A stretch of 64,000 nucleotides of DNA from Epithemia pelagica (lineage: Eukaryota > Bacillariophyta > Bacillariophyceae > Surirellales > Surirellaceae), in NCBI GenBank assembly GCA_946965045.2, contig OX337241.1:2785744-2849743 (forward strand), written 5' to 3'. The position numbers and the translations under genes were made by a program. The notes below the pieces were generated by a model. That model was not told the origin of the DNA and made no database searches. It was given only the letters and a program-made list of their open reading frames with translations. Below, in pieces: positions 54,518 through 64,000 of this stretch (position 1 is the first letter of the stretch; each line of letters begins with the position of its first letter).

Positions 54518-56538
54518 TGTCTCGTACCGAGTATGGCGTATTCTTCTTTGTGTGGCACTCGACTCGACCCGACTAGCCACAGAAGGAGGATGTGAAGCGG
54601 AGTTTCGCCTTGTCACGGTGGTGTGCTTCAACATTGTACACGATGCTCTGTTCTTTGTCTTCTTGTTCTTCCTTGTTACACAACAAGTCTTGGAACCAGG
54701 AGCACCGAATAACCCGTCTTGCTCCATTCCACCGAGACAGAGATGCCCTCGTCCAAAAAATGTGGTTCGCGGTTCGTGTAAAAAAGGAGAAACAAAACTT
54801 TGCGCTCGGTTGGCGAGAGAGCATCGTTTGGGGGAGGAACGAATGTCGAAAAAACAGTACGGTCCGGCGCGTATCAGTCCCCAATCGAACCTCTGCAGTT
54901 GTTGATTGGGGGATATCTCCGTTGATTCACCGATGAATAATGGACCCCCGCCCGGCTCCCCAACTTCCATCCAACGACGGTTCCCAGTTGGAGAGAGAGA
55001 GAGAGCCGACCACGTTGGAAGGACTCCCACTCCCAGGACTGTCTCATTTTTTACTTTTTACGTCCTGTCATGCTCATCATTGCCCCTCTATGATTCCTCC
55101 TAGACACCAACACCGAACGGACAATCACCAACCACCAACGGGGCGACACACCACATCCAAACGAATAATATACAATGCACACATATTGTTGGTTTTGTGG
55201 AGTATTGAGAATTAAGATGGGCCAGAAACTCTTGTTGTTGTTGTTGTTGTATCTCTTGTTGTGTGTATCCTCTCGTGTGAGGATGATGATGACGATGATG
55301 ATGAACCACCATTCCAGAACAACCACACCACAGTTCCACTACTCCTGCAACGACTGCTGTATCGAACGAGTTGCTCTGGAAACAGAAAACACCAATCAAA
55401 CGAAAAGAATGGAGTGAAACTACCTACACGTTGCTAGGACTGTCTCTCTCCTCTGTGGTTGGTGCATCGAAACACAGCACCCACCAACCGAGAGAAAGGG
55501 AGGGATTCGAGACTGGAGACATGCAGCAGGGAAATATTTAGAACTCTTGTGTGGTTCGACGACGACGACGGGTCTAGACCTAGACCGGGGAGACCGTCGC
55601 TATTTAGCTTGAGGGGTAGGGAGCATAGCACGGTCGAAGAGCGACTTCATGAAACGCGACCTACACAGACGCGTTTGCGACTGCGCCGTGACAGAACCAT
55701 TGTGTTGGAGAAAGCAGATGGCAATGAGAGCTGACTGTGGGGACAACTAATAACGTCAAACACAAAAGTCTCACCACCAAGATTCCCAAAGGGAGGCAAG
55801 AAGAAGAAGAAACAGACAACACGCTCTCCTCCTGCGAGGATATCGACGGCAACAACAAGGGCGACTCGACCTGAGCAACCACAGAACAACAACGCCGTGT
55901 CACTCCTCCCTCTCTCCTCCCTCCTCCATTGATTGATCGATCCCTCTATTGCTCCTGTTGTTGGTTGGCGATTCGAGAGAGAGGCTGTTGAGAGAAACCA
56001 AACATAAACCGTGTATTGTGGTCGCTGCCTCGTTCGGTTCATCTCGATCCAATCGGTGCTTGGTTCTCGTCGTCGTGTGTGTCCGAATCGATCGATCGAT
56101 TCGAATTGATTGATTGATTGATTGATTGATCCATCTCGTCGGGGGTTTCCCGTCAACCAAGAATAAGCTAAAGAGACACTACAAATCAAGACGAAGCGAC
56201 CCACCAACTATAATACCAACCAGGTGTGCTTTGGTCACAACCACAACCACAACCAGGACAACCACAACAAGAGAGGTTCTTCCAAACCACACACACACAC
56301 CGACTGGTAAGGAGCAGCAGCAGCAGCAGCAGCAACCAATTTTGGGAGAAGGGAAACCGGCACTCGTTTCAGGCAAGAACCAGAGAGATACAGCAAACTG
56401 GTGTGTCATTTGACCAGGCATTGCTTGCTTCCAAATACACCACAACAAGAAGAACAACAACAACAACTTGTTGGGAATTCAAACAGCAACCGCCGCAGTG
56501 CACACACCCCCATTGTTGGATACAATCATTATTCTAGC
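54518..56538. other. Intergenic between divergent genes
   Basis: No supported gene. A TTGA microsatellite (about 56104-56131, six or so units), a GATGAT-rich patch near 55282-55305 and pyrimidine-rich stretches are the only structure. It could hide a signal-peptide exon of the gene at 56539. Confidence 0.45.
56104..56131. repeat. (TTGA)n microsatellite
   Basis: About six uninterrupted attg/ttga units followed by gatcc. Confidence 0.85.
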
Positions 56539-58770
56539 ATGGTCAATGTGTCATTGGCCGCTTCGGGCGCTGCTTCGCAGTATTATCATCATGCGCCCTG
56601 GTTGCATCAGGCCGATTTTGCCCGTCGCACGGCACCGGGCGTCGTCGGCTTGGAATGGCATTCGACCGACATGGCCACGGCCTGTCGTCATCCGACGGGT
56701 CTCATTACCACGGCCCGCGACGATGCCTCCGTCTGGTTGTCCTGTGGCACGTATATCGCCCATGGCCGCCTCAATCGCAATGACTTTGACATTGTCATGG
56801 GCGTCACCATTCAACAGACCAACCACGAGGCCTTACAGCAAGCCAATCAATGGTATTGGACGCATGTGTGGAATCAAACGGTCCGCGACGATGCCTTGGG
56901 CCTTGATGGCATGGATCCGGTCCAATTTTCCATGGAACCCTTTCGATCCATTGGCGATGGCGATCATGTGCGATTGCGCGTCCGCGATACGAATGGCAAT
57001 GACGAATATAATGACGAAACTGACCAAGACGACGACTATGACGAATTGTGGTTTGGCATTCAAAGTTGGGTCGATGACTTGTCGCCGAATGACTTGGGCG
57101 TGAATGAACACAACAATTTCAATCAACCGGACGATGCTCATGTCGATCGAGTGGCGGGCATTGTTCGATTTCGCGCCGATACCTTGGATTGCGTCGGCGT
57201 CATTTGGAGGGAAACGCAAACCCGCGTGCCCTGGGTGGCCTTTGATGAAGTGCGACAATTGGCCTTTACCATTGATGCTTCCTTGGATCCACTCCATCCC
57301 ACGGTCGAGGACGACAATGAGGACGAGGACGAATCCTGGGACGAACAACAAGAACTCGTGGTGGACGATCCCCATCAAAGTCCCATGGAATGGCACACCT
57401 CGTCTCCACCACGACCGGCCTTGGCCGTCTTTGATGCCATGACCATGGAATGGAAAGAATCCCATCGCATTGTCAATTTACCCACGGAATTGTACAGCAC
57501 TACTATTACGACCATTCAAGATGCCCACAGCAAGGATGACGAACCAGAGGATACCGGTGGCACCAATTACGCGTACAATACCGATGAGGATGCGGCCGAT
57601 CCCACTGTCGTGACCACCACGACCATTTCCAATGCGTGGGAATGGATGCACTTGTTTCGAGGCGCGGCCGTGGACAATTCCATTCGACACGTCAAGAATC
57701 GCAAACGACACAAGTCGGGCATTTTGTACATTTCCGTCAATGACGAACGATCCACCTTGCTGGCCTTGGAATTTGACGATCATTACAGTGGACCGGACAC
57801 TGCGGCGGAATATCAAGACGAGCAGGCATATGATCCCACGGCCCCCGTGGCGGTGGTGGTGGATATTTGGCATACCGGATTGGGCAATCCACGGACCGGA
57901 GTGGCCTTGACGCATCATCAAATCTTGTCCTTGTCGCAACGACGACATTTTCAATCCTCCTGGTCGCAACAACAACAACCACAACCACCACCAGAAGGCG
58001 GAGAAGGAGACTCCATTCCGGGCGATTCCGAATTTTATGCCCACATTGTAGCTCTGGAATTTCCCTCGATTCTCAAGGATGAAGAAATTCAATTTGGCTG
58101 GGGTGTCTTGACGGGCTTGGTCATTGCCATTAGCCTTCATTTTTTGCTGTGGTCCTGGCGCAAATGGGCCTTTTGTTGTTGTTGTCGCATTGTCCATCGA
58201 CCGTTGGATTCGGTCGTGTCGAGTCAATTGCCCCGCAACACCACCGCCATGTCGTCATCGTCGCAACATTCGGCTGCGACCGCCGCCATGGGGTCGGGCG
58301 TCCGATACCATACGGTTGCCCTGACGGATTCGTCCGGAGTTGGAGCACCAGCACGAGCACAACAATCGGCCTCGCAGGATGCAGCACCTCCGGCACTACC
58401 ACCAGCACCAGCACCCTTGTCGCCGACGCCGGCTCCATCGACCAGTACCATGGGCTTGGTCGCACGAAGTGTTTCGTCACCGGCCACCGTCCTGGCCGCA
58501 GGGAACGAGAATCCAGAATCCCCCATAATAGTACAACAACAGCAACAGCAACCACCACAACAATCGTCGTCGTCATCGTGGTATCCCTTTTTGTCCAGCA
58601 AAAAACCACCCTCCTTTTTGGAAAACAAGCATGGTCGGCGGTATCAACGCCGTACCATTCACGGCAACAATGAATATCGATTGGCTCCTCCTCCGGCTCA
58701 GCCACGATCGTCCTTCTTTTTTCCCTTTACATCCAGTCGATCCAAAGCCACCACCTTGGACATTGCCTAA
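56539..58770 (+). CDS. Single-pass membrane protein, acidic ectodomain, unrecognised
   Basis: Start at the first in-frame ATG, 56539 (ctagcATGG); 743 aa. Residues 1-510 form an acidic, Trp/Asp-rich domain: GVVGLEWHSTDM, ASVWLSCGTYIAHGRL, FDIVMGVTIQQTN, LWFGIQSWVDDL, with VVDIWHTGLGNPRTGVALTH near 450. One membrane span follows (about 519-539, GVLTGLVIAISLHFLLWSW), then a Cys cluster (FCCCCR) that may be palmitoylated and a Ser/Ala/Pro/Gln-rich cytosolic tail. No signal peptide is seen at the chosen start, though the topology would need one, so a 5' exon may be missing. I do not recognise the family. Confidence 0.65.
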   Translation: MVNVSLAASGAASQYYHHAPWLHQADFARRTAPGVVGLEWHSTDMATACRHPTGLITTARDDASVWLSCGTYIAHGRLNRNDFDIVMGVTIQQTNHEALQQANQWYWTHVWNQTVRDDALGLDGMDPVQFSMEPFRSIGDGDHVRLRVRDTNGNDEYNDETDQDDDYDELWFGIQSWVDDLSPNDLGVNEHNNFNQPDDAHVDRVAGIVRFRADTLDCVGVIWRETQTRVPWVAFDEVRQLAFTIDASLDPLHPTVEDDNEDEDESWDEQQELVVDDPHQSPMEWHTSSPPRPALAVFDAMTMEWKESHRIVNLPTELYSTTITTIQDAHSKDDEPEDTGGTNYAYNTDEDAADPTVVTTTTISNAWEWMHLFRGAAVDNSIRHVKNRKRHKSGILYISVNDERSTLLALEFDDHYSGPDTAAEYQDEQAYDPTAPVAVVVDIWHTGLGNPRTGVALTHHQILSLSQRRHFQSSWSQQQQPQPPPEGGEGDSIPGDSEFYAHIVALEFPSILKDEEIQFGWGVLTGLVIAISLHFLLWSWRKWAFCCCCRIVHRPLDSVVSSQLPRNTTAMSSSSQHSAATAAMGSGVRYHTVALTDSSGVGAPARAQQSASQDAAPPALPPAPAPLSPTPAPSTSTMGLVARSVSSPATVLAAGNENPESPIIVQQQQQQPPQQSSSSSWYPFLSSKKPPSFLENKHGRRYQRRTIHGNNEYRLAPPPAQPRSSFFFPFTSSRSKATTLDIA

Positions 58771-60061
58771 CTCAATCCAATCCAATCAAACCGAACACAA
58801 TGATCCTCAACCATGACAAAAACGTCAAATCTCAAAATCACAACAAAATCGGGGGGAGAAGATAGAAAAACATTCTTGGACTCGTTCTCGGCACGTTTGT
58901 TCTTGCACCAGATCTACGGTACTTTTACTTTGTCATTGGAATCATGTACCTATCGTCAACAAGCCACATCAGCTGGGGGAAAAGAGGGAATTATCATAGA
59001 ACCAACACAACTTTGTCGCTTTGTACATCATGCTGCTGCTTTTCCAAAAACCTACCACTACTACTACTATTCTGTTTTAAACAAACCATAACAACCGTCT
59101 CAGTTTCTGGGCACCATGGTTCATTCATCGACAATGCTGTTTGCGGTTGCAATGTAAAACTCTTCCATAGAGCCATGATCCTTTCAATGGGTTGTCGACC
59201 TAGGTTACAACTAAAAGCGGGACCACAACTTTATATTCTTGGAGAGATCTCCTAGTTGGGGCATTGTTTGTGTATTGGAAGGTTTGGGCGGAAGGGCCTG
59301 GAAGAGGCGAGAACCATCAAGTGCGTTTTTAGAAAAAAAGAAATGTAAGGACAGATGGTTCGCGTTCTGGGCTTGGAGTCCGTTTGGTGTCATTATCTTC
59401 TTGTCGACGGTGTAACTTTTTGTGGCGTCTGCAAGTGGACAATTGCCATCGCAAATCGCAATTATTATTAGCTCATTTCCCTTTTCCTCCATTCTCACGG
59501 TGGATTCTCGTCCCGACGAATAATGGTTCTCATTTCCTTCCCGTGTTCTGACTTTCACAGAAGTTAAGTCTGTCCGTTCTACGCTTTTCGCATGACCATG
59601 TCAAAGTCACTTATTCCCGCACAAATGAGAAGGAGTCCTACTCATCAAGAAAAACATGGGCGTAATAGGTTACAAATGAGAACTGACCAGAACAGGGAGG
59701 ACAGAAGACAGAAGCGGTCCGTTTGAGCAATGCACAAGAAGTACGTACGTGTTCAGATTGTTCGATCCCCACAAACTTCATGGTCGCTCTCGATATGCCG
59801 ACTACCCGAACAACAAGGCTCCTCCTACTATACCTCACAGCTGCCTTGAGAATGGTAACAAAAGCATTATAGATTATTCCAGCAATCAAATTTATCACTG
59901 AAAGTTGCGCACTGGTGTTCAGTTCTTCTCGTTCAAAACCACAAAATCGATCCACGAAACCAACCATTCAAAGTATGCACTTGTAGAATTGTTTCAGCTT
60001 CATATGTAGCATGTAGTGGTACGAACAGGATAGCCAAGTCATTTCTCTTCCCTGGTTAGTC
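58771..60061. other. Intergenic, no supported gene
   Basis: Short minus-strand ORFs near 59211-59558 and 59638-59967 lack domain or compositional support. Confidence 0.45.
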
Positions 60062-60668
60062 TCATATTGTTTGTGGTTGCGATCTTGACACTTCTCCCAA
60101 ATAGCGCGCAAATAATTTGGATGGCGCACTAATGTTCTCCGAAACGCGGCGAAGAAGTGTGGCCCGAATGCTGTGCCAAACTGGATCGTGGTCCAGATCG
60201 CGATTGTAGGAACATCTTCCGAGACTTGATTGAATCTCATCCACGGCATTTAGTAGATGTTCGCGGCGAAATTTCTTGTCACGGTAAAAGCCCCTGCTGA
60301 GCATCTTCTCGAGCCCGACGACTTCCCAACATTCGTGAAAAAGAAGAGGCATCTCCATAACATCTTCCATCAAAGACCTGCCCGGTGACGATGGCCTTGT
60401 CTCAACTGCGTCTTCAGGGGGAGGAGGCGACGAGGAATCGCATTCGGTCTTGATGGCGTCGTAGGCTTGCCGAATCTCTGTCGTCGCTTCGTCAATGGAA
60501 AGAAAGCGAGGGCACGAATGGCCCTCATTCAAACGAGATGCTTTGTGATTCTTTCTTCGAATGAGACCCTTGGCATCTTGAATGGTTTCAGCCTTGAAAC
60601 GGGCATATTCTTCAGCGGTGTACCAAATCGATTCCTTCGCAACAGCAGGAGTGCTGTCATCATGATCC
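60062..60668 (-). CDS. Diatom 'WY' family protein, copy 3 (3' exon)
   Basis: The exon opens at 60668 after acceptor cgccaacag and reads DHDDSTPAVAKESIWYTAEE, then YARFKAETIQDAKG, ECWEVVGLEKMLSRGFYRDK, and RRVSENISAPSKLFARYLGE, the same ordered motifs as copies 1, 2 and 4. It starts in phase 2. A candidate 5' exon on the same strand with ATG near 60864 (MNVSLSVIVDPTLIDVLDL) lies just upstream, but no GT donor gives the right phase, so the N-terminus is unresolved. Function unknown. Confidence 0.65.
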
Positions 60669-61696
60669 CTGTTGGCGAAAAAGGAAATTGAACTATCGAA
60701 TCGAACTAATTTTTATGGTATTCTTGTTGGTCCTGTCGCTTCTTCTGCCGATGCGGAGGACTCTGGTTCTTTCATTTCGTCGTGACAGTAGTCGGCGTTC
60801 AAATCAAGAACGTCGATCAACGTCGGATCAACTATCACAGACAGAGAAACATTCATTCTGTTGTCGTTTCACGGCTACTTGGAGGCTTTGTTCTCAACAA
60901 CAAATGGCAAGACGGTTGATCCGATGACAGAGGTATCTTTTTTGTGTGTTTCTGCCTTTCGTCTTGGAACCTTCGCTGTAAAATGTCCGAGAGAGGAATA
61001 GTGGGACGGTATTTTGAATTGTATGTGTCCGTGTAAGTTGTAGTCTTGAATGGCATCTGATTTGGAATTCTCGCAATCAATGGCCCTTGTAATGTTATTT
61101 GGAAAAGTCAACTCTTCGAGGTCTTGGTGTGTGTTTTCCTTTCACCTTTGAGTTGTCGTCTTACCCTTTCTTCTCTTTGGTGAGGAGAAATGAATCATCT
61201 CTGTACGAAAGACTTACTTTACCATTGCATGCTCTTTCGGTTCTCACTGATATAAATGGAAAACAGAAAAATGTCAGTGGTCACCCTTCTTTTTAAAGGT
61301 TCCTTGAAGTTCATCTCATCAGGTACTTTCATTAGTATCCGACAACCGACAACCGACATCTGTCACCGACACCACAAACGGCTGACTACGAGTACATATA
61401 GCGGACACCATGCAAGTTGTGTTAACCGTTAACCTCCAACAGTTTGGTCTAACGGACCAATAGCTTGTTGGGCGTTTTGGCTTTCCAGTTTCCAGCCATT
61501 CGAAGAACCAGTCGATTAGTCCAACTAGAGGGAATGAATACAAACAAAGGACATCCTTGAATGATACTAATAAAAAAGGTGAAGAGGATGACTGATGAAT
61601 CAAGGTTGAGTGGTACTGGTTGAATTTACAACACTGGATCGACTATGTGCAGCTATGGTGACAGGGTATGTCCGTAGTCCTCCTCTAGGTAGACTA
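60669..61696. other. Intergenic, with possible 5' exon of WY copy 3
   Basis: The minus-strand ORF starting near 60864 (47 codons) may belong to copy 3. Elsewhere no gene is supported. Confidence 0.4.
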
Positions 61697-62635
61697 CTAA
61701 ATGGAAGGATATCGTCGGCCGTCGGTTTTTTGGGAAGTGAGAGAGGCAACGCCTAGATACCGGGCAAACAGTCTGGATGGGGCACTGATATTTTCGCACG
61801 CACGACGAAGAACCATGGCTTGATTGTGACGGTTCGTCGTTTGCGACCTCTCCTTGACCAGGTTTCGCCGGTTCTGCCTCGCAAAATTGGACTGAACTTT
61901 ACAGACGACAGTTTGTAACCGTTTGCGCCGACGTTGCTTGTCGACATAAACTTCATGTCCGAGCATTCGTTCGAGACCGACAACTTGCCAACAACCATGA
62001 TTCTCAACACCGAGATGCTTCAGATAATAGGAACCGGTCACATTGATTGGTTTCATCTGGGATCTTGAAGAAGGAGCGCAATCCTGTTTGATGGCACGGT
62101 AGGCTCTTCGGATCACAGCAGTCGCAGTGTCATCCCATTCACGAGCTTCCTGAGAAGAAGGCCCATCATCTGTATCTTGTTTGCTTCTGATAGGATGGTC
62201 TGGTAGGTCTTCTTCGAATGGAACCGGAGGGGACCGATGGCGTTTCACGACATCTTTGGCCTCTGCAATCAAATCTGCCTTGAAGTTTTCATAATCTTGA
62301 GAAGTATACCATCGTGACGAAACATCGGATGTCGGGTGCGATGGAATATCCATGTTGTGGGCTTGTTTTTCTCTGGATGATGGTATCTTGATAACTTTGG
62401 GGTCAAATCGAACAGTTTTCATGGTTCTGGATCGTTCCAAAATGCCAGGATTCTGCAAATCGTCGTCTAGATTTCGTGGCTTCATGGGTTCACAAGCGTC
62501 CATGAATTCCAATACCTTATCCAATACCGGGTCCATGAGCAAGGAAAGTGCGGACCACTTAATGGGCGACTGAAGCGTTGATGAAGGAAACACCATGCAG
62601 CTTAGTTTCTTGTCTCGTGCTGTTGTTCGCACCAT
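61697..62635 (-). CDS. Diatom 'WY' family protein, copy 4
   Basis: First ATG 62635 (MVRTTARDKK); 312 aa, one exon. Motifs: KTVRFDPKVIKIP, SRWYTSQDYENFKADL, GCWQVVGLERMLGHEVYVDK with KQRRRKRL, and RRACENISAPSRLFARYLG. Closest within the window to copy 3 (ENISAPS[KR]LFARYLG), 1 kb downstream in the same orientation, indicating a local duplication. The conserved basic run after GLE and the Ser-rich linker suggest a soluble nuclear or cytosolic protein; that is a guess. Confidence 0.75.
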   Translation of the reverse strand: MVRTTARDKKLSCMVFPSSTLQSPIKWSALSLLMDPVLDKVLEFMDACEPMKPRNLDDDLQNPGILERSRTMKTVRFDPKVIKIPSSREKQAHNMDIPSHPTSDVSSRWYTSQDYENFKADLIAEAKDVVKRHRSPPVPFEEDLPDHPIRSKQDTDDGPSSQEAREWDDTATAVIRRAYRAIKQDCAPSSRSQMKPINVTGSYYLKHLGVENHGCWQVVGLERMLGHEVYVDKQRRRKRLQTVVCKVQSNFARQNRRNLVKERSQTTNRHNQAMVLRRACENISAPSRLFARYLGVASLTSQKTDGRRYPSI

Positions 62636-63205
62636 TGTGTCTGTCAAATGACTGAGAAAGATCGTTGTAGATGACTGGAAGGTCTCTTGTTGGATGCTTT
62701 CACATGTGAAATAATGAGACTTTTGTGTCTCGCTTCTCTCGTTTCATGGGCTGCGAGCAATGAGCGCGACCGGCAAGAAAGATTCCAGGGGGAGGTTCCG
62801 AATTACCAAAGGGCTCGATGGAAATATTTTTAGCCTTCGAGTCCGCTAGTACTAGTAAGGGCTGGGGATATAGGTATCAAGTTTCATCGCCGAAGTTTCT
62901 CCGCCTAAACTTCGGCACCTAAGTTTCTCCGAAGTTTCATGACGCTGCTTTGGCCTTACCTAAGTTTCGGGTGGCCCTTTAAATATTTAGCCTATGTATT
63001 GAATCCTGTCTGTGAACGTTGGTGTCAACGTCCATATCTTCCGAGTGGTCTTTCGTGTGGATGTCCATTCTGCCGACCAAACATGATCTGCCGTCTCGAA
63101 TCGACAGGAACCATGTACCATGTACCCGTCTCCATCTTCATCCAACAACCAAACAAAAATCGTGATTGCTGCTGTGGTGATCACTGACGAGCATTGATAA
63201 CCATC
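62636..63205. other. Intergenic, probable left part of a second hAT element
   Basis: From 62857 (aagggctggggata) short repeats of a/gaagttt, cttcgg and tctccg fill about 100 bp, like subterminal repeats of a DNA transposon. The other end lies beyond the window, so no inverted end could be paired. Confidence 0.4.
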
Positions 63206-63994
63206 ATGGACAACCTTACGGAGGTTGAGCAGGACGTTGGTACCTCCCCGTCATTTGCCAATATATCTCCATTGACAGACGACCAACAGCAGATGTTGGA
63301 GGCCCAGACGAACCAAAACGATGTCAACGAGGTGGTTGCAGAGGATGTCGAAGAAGTGGCAGAAGTGCAAGTGCTGGTGGGAGCAAAGCGAAAGGCCAAT
63401 CCTCCCAAAAATAAGGCCAATCAACTTGTCCGAGATCAATTCAAGATCGGGCCAGACCCCAACAGACAGGGGTATCTGGCCGTTGTATGCGTGCATTGTA
63501 AACAGTTCCGATCCTGGAAAACATTCAACGCGAGTGTTGCCTACAACCACATTATCCACAAGTGTCGTAAAGTTCCTGCAACCATCAAAGACAGTTGTGA
63601 AGACGCGACACAAGCTTCGAAGCGGGCCAAGAAGCAACTCGGGTTGATTGTTGGTGGTCCATTGAGTCAAGAGTCGTCGGCTTCTGTCAGCAACAGCAGT
63701 GGCAGTGGTGAGAATGTTGTCAGCAATGGTAGTAGTTCCCGTAAGGCTCCATCCACCATCACCACCACCAAGAAACAGTCTTCGTCACAGCAATCATCCA
63801 TGCTGCAGTTTGGCCACATTGTCAACGAAGTAACTGCAAACAAGGCAATCACAAAGTTTGTCAAAACGATGCTGGCACGTTTCGAACCACTCAACAGGGT
63901 TAGTGACCCATTCTTCCAGGACGAGATGGTGTCACGTTGGGGAAAGGCTATTCTTCGACACCTAGTAGAACTCTCACCGAAAATCATCGGTTAG
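63206..63994 (+). CDS. hAT transposase N-terminus, cut by window edge
   Basis: ATG 63206 (catcATGG). Acidic N-terminus, then a BED-type zinc finger YLAVVCVHCKQFRSWKTF with later NHIIHKC, a Ser/Thr-rich linker, and MLQFGHIVNEVTANKAI plus FVKTMLARFEPLNRVSDPFF, phrases that begin the catalytic region of hAT transposases. The frame meets TAG at 63992, six bases from the window end; a GTTAGG donor just before it could mean an intron, otherwise the protein stops or is frameshifted. It is not a copy of the hAT protein at 915-4075, sharing only the finger layout. Confidence 0.72.
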   Translation: MDNLTEVEQDVGTSPSFANISPLTDDQQQMLEAQTNQNDVNEVVAEDVEEVAEVQVLVGAKRKANPPKNKANQLVRDQFKIGPDPNRQGYLAVVCVHCKQFRSWKTFNASVAYNHIIHKCRKVPATIKDSCEDATQASKRAKKQLGLIVGGPLSQESSASVSNSSGSGENVVSNGSSSRKAPSTITTTKKQSSSQQSSMLQFGHIVNEVTANKAITKFVKTMLARFEPLNRVSDPFFQDEMVSRWGKAILRHLVELSPKIIG

Positions 63995-64000
63995 GTTCGG

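Noticed and set aside
59638-59967. 109-codon minus-strand ORF
   Set aside because: No domain, no codon bias that I can see, and no splice link to the WY gene next to it.

Overview
The window is nuclear DNA of a eukaryotic alga, almost certainly a pennate diatom. The signs are spliceosomal introns of about 80-375 nt, gene spacing of 0.3-2 kb, a plastid pre-sequence with a diatom-type A/F cleavage site, two tandem genes of the diatom-typical 'VICGRGK' (DUF6824-like) family, a CRAL-TRIO/bZIP fusion, and several stramenopile-type transposable elements. There is no operon structure, no CRISPR array and no rRNA or convincing tRNA. The species cannot be fixed from sequence reading alone.

Layout. 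0.7-4.4 kb: hAT transposon with an 8-bp target duplication, inserted just upstream of a Golgi-type glycosyltransferase gene (4.5-6.2 kb). 7.0-8.0 kb: plastid-targeted membrane protein. 8.6-11.0 kb: Crypton-like tyrosine recombinase. 11.4-14.2 kb: secreted siderophore-binding-like protein and a UBE2S-type E2 enzyme. 15.9-18.1 kb: tandem DUF6824 pair, with a cluster of CRE motifs upstream. 18.9-20.0 kb: terminal-inverted-repeat element. 20.2-21.3 kb: first of four genes of one unnamed 'WY' family (the others are at 27.0, 60.1 and 61.7 kb). 22.6-25.2 kb: damaged signal-peptide-peptidase-like gene, a small membrane protein gene and a decayed PIF/Harbinger transposase. 28.4-38.1 kb: ZIP metal transporter, membrane cyclophilin-like protein, CRAL-TRIO/bZIP protein and RING membrane protein. 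38.8-54.5 kb: two secreted subtilisins in the same orientation, separated by a 9.1-kb DIRS-order retrotransposon with complete split direct repeats (A1 ... B1-A2-B2). 56.5-58.8 kb: single-pass membrane protein of unknown function. 60-64 kb: two more 'WY' genes and the start of a second hAT transposase.

The host genes belong to ordinary housekeeping classes (ubiquitin/APC, metal uptake, secretion, glycosylation, transcription) and do not form one pathway. The notable part is the variety of mobile elements, two of which use tyrosine recombinases by different routes. Five otherwise sound genes each need exactly one base added or removed to read through, four of them one base short. This pattern fits assembly or read error at least as well as biological decay. 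Splice sites given here were chosen by eye from GT/AG signals, reading phase and family homology.
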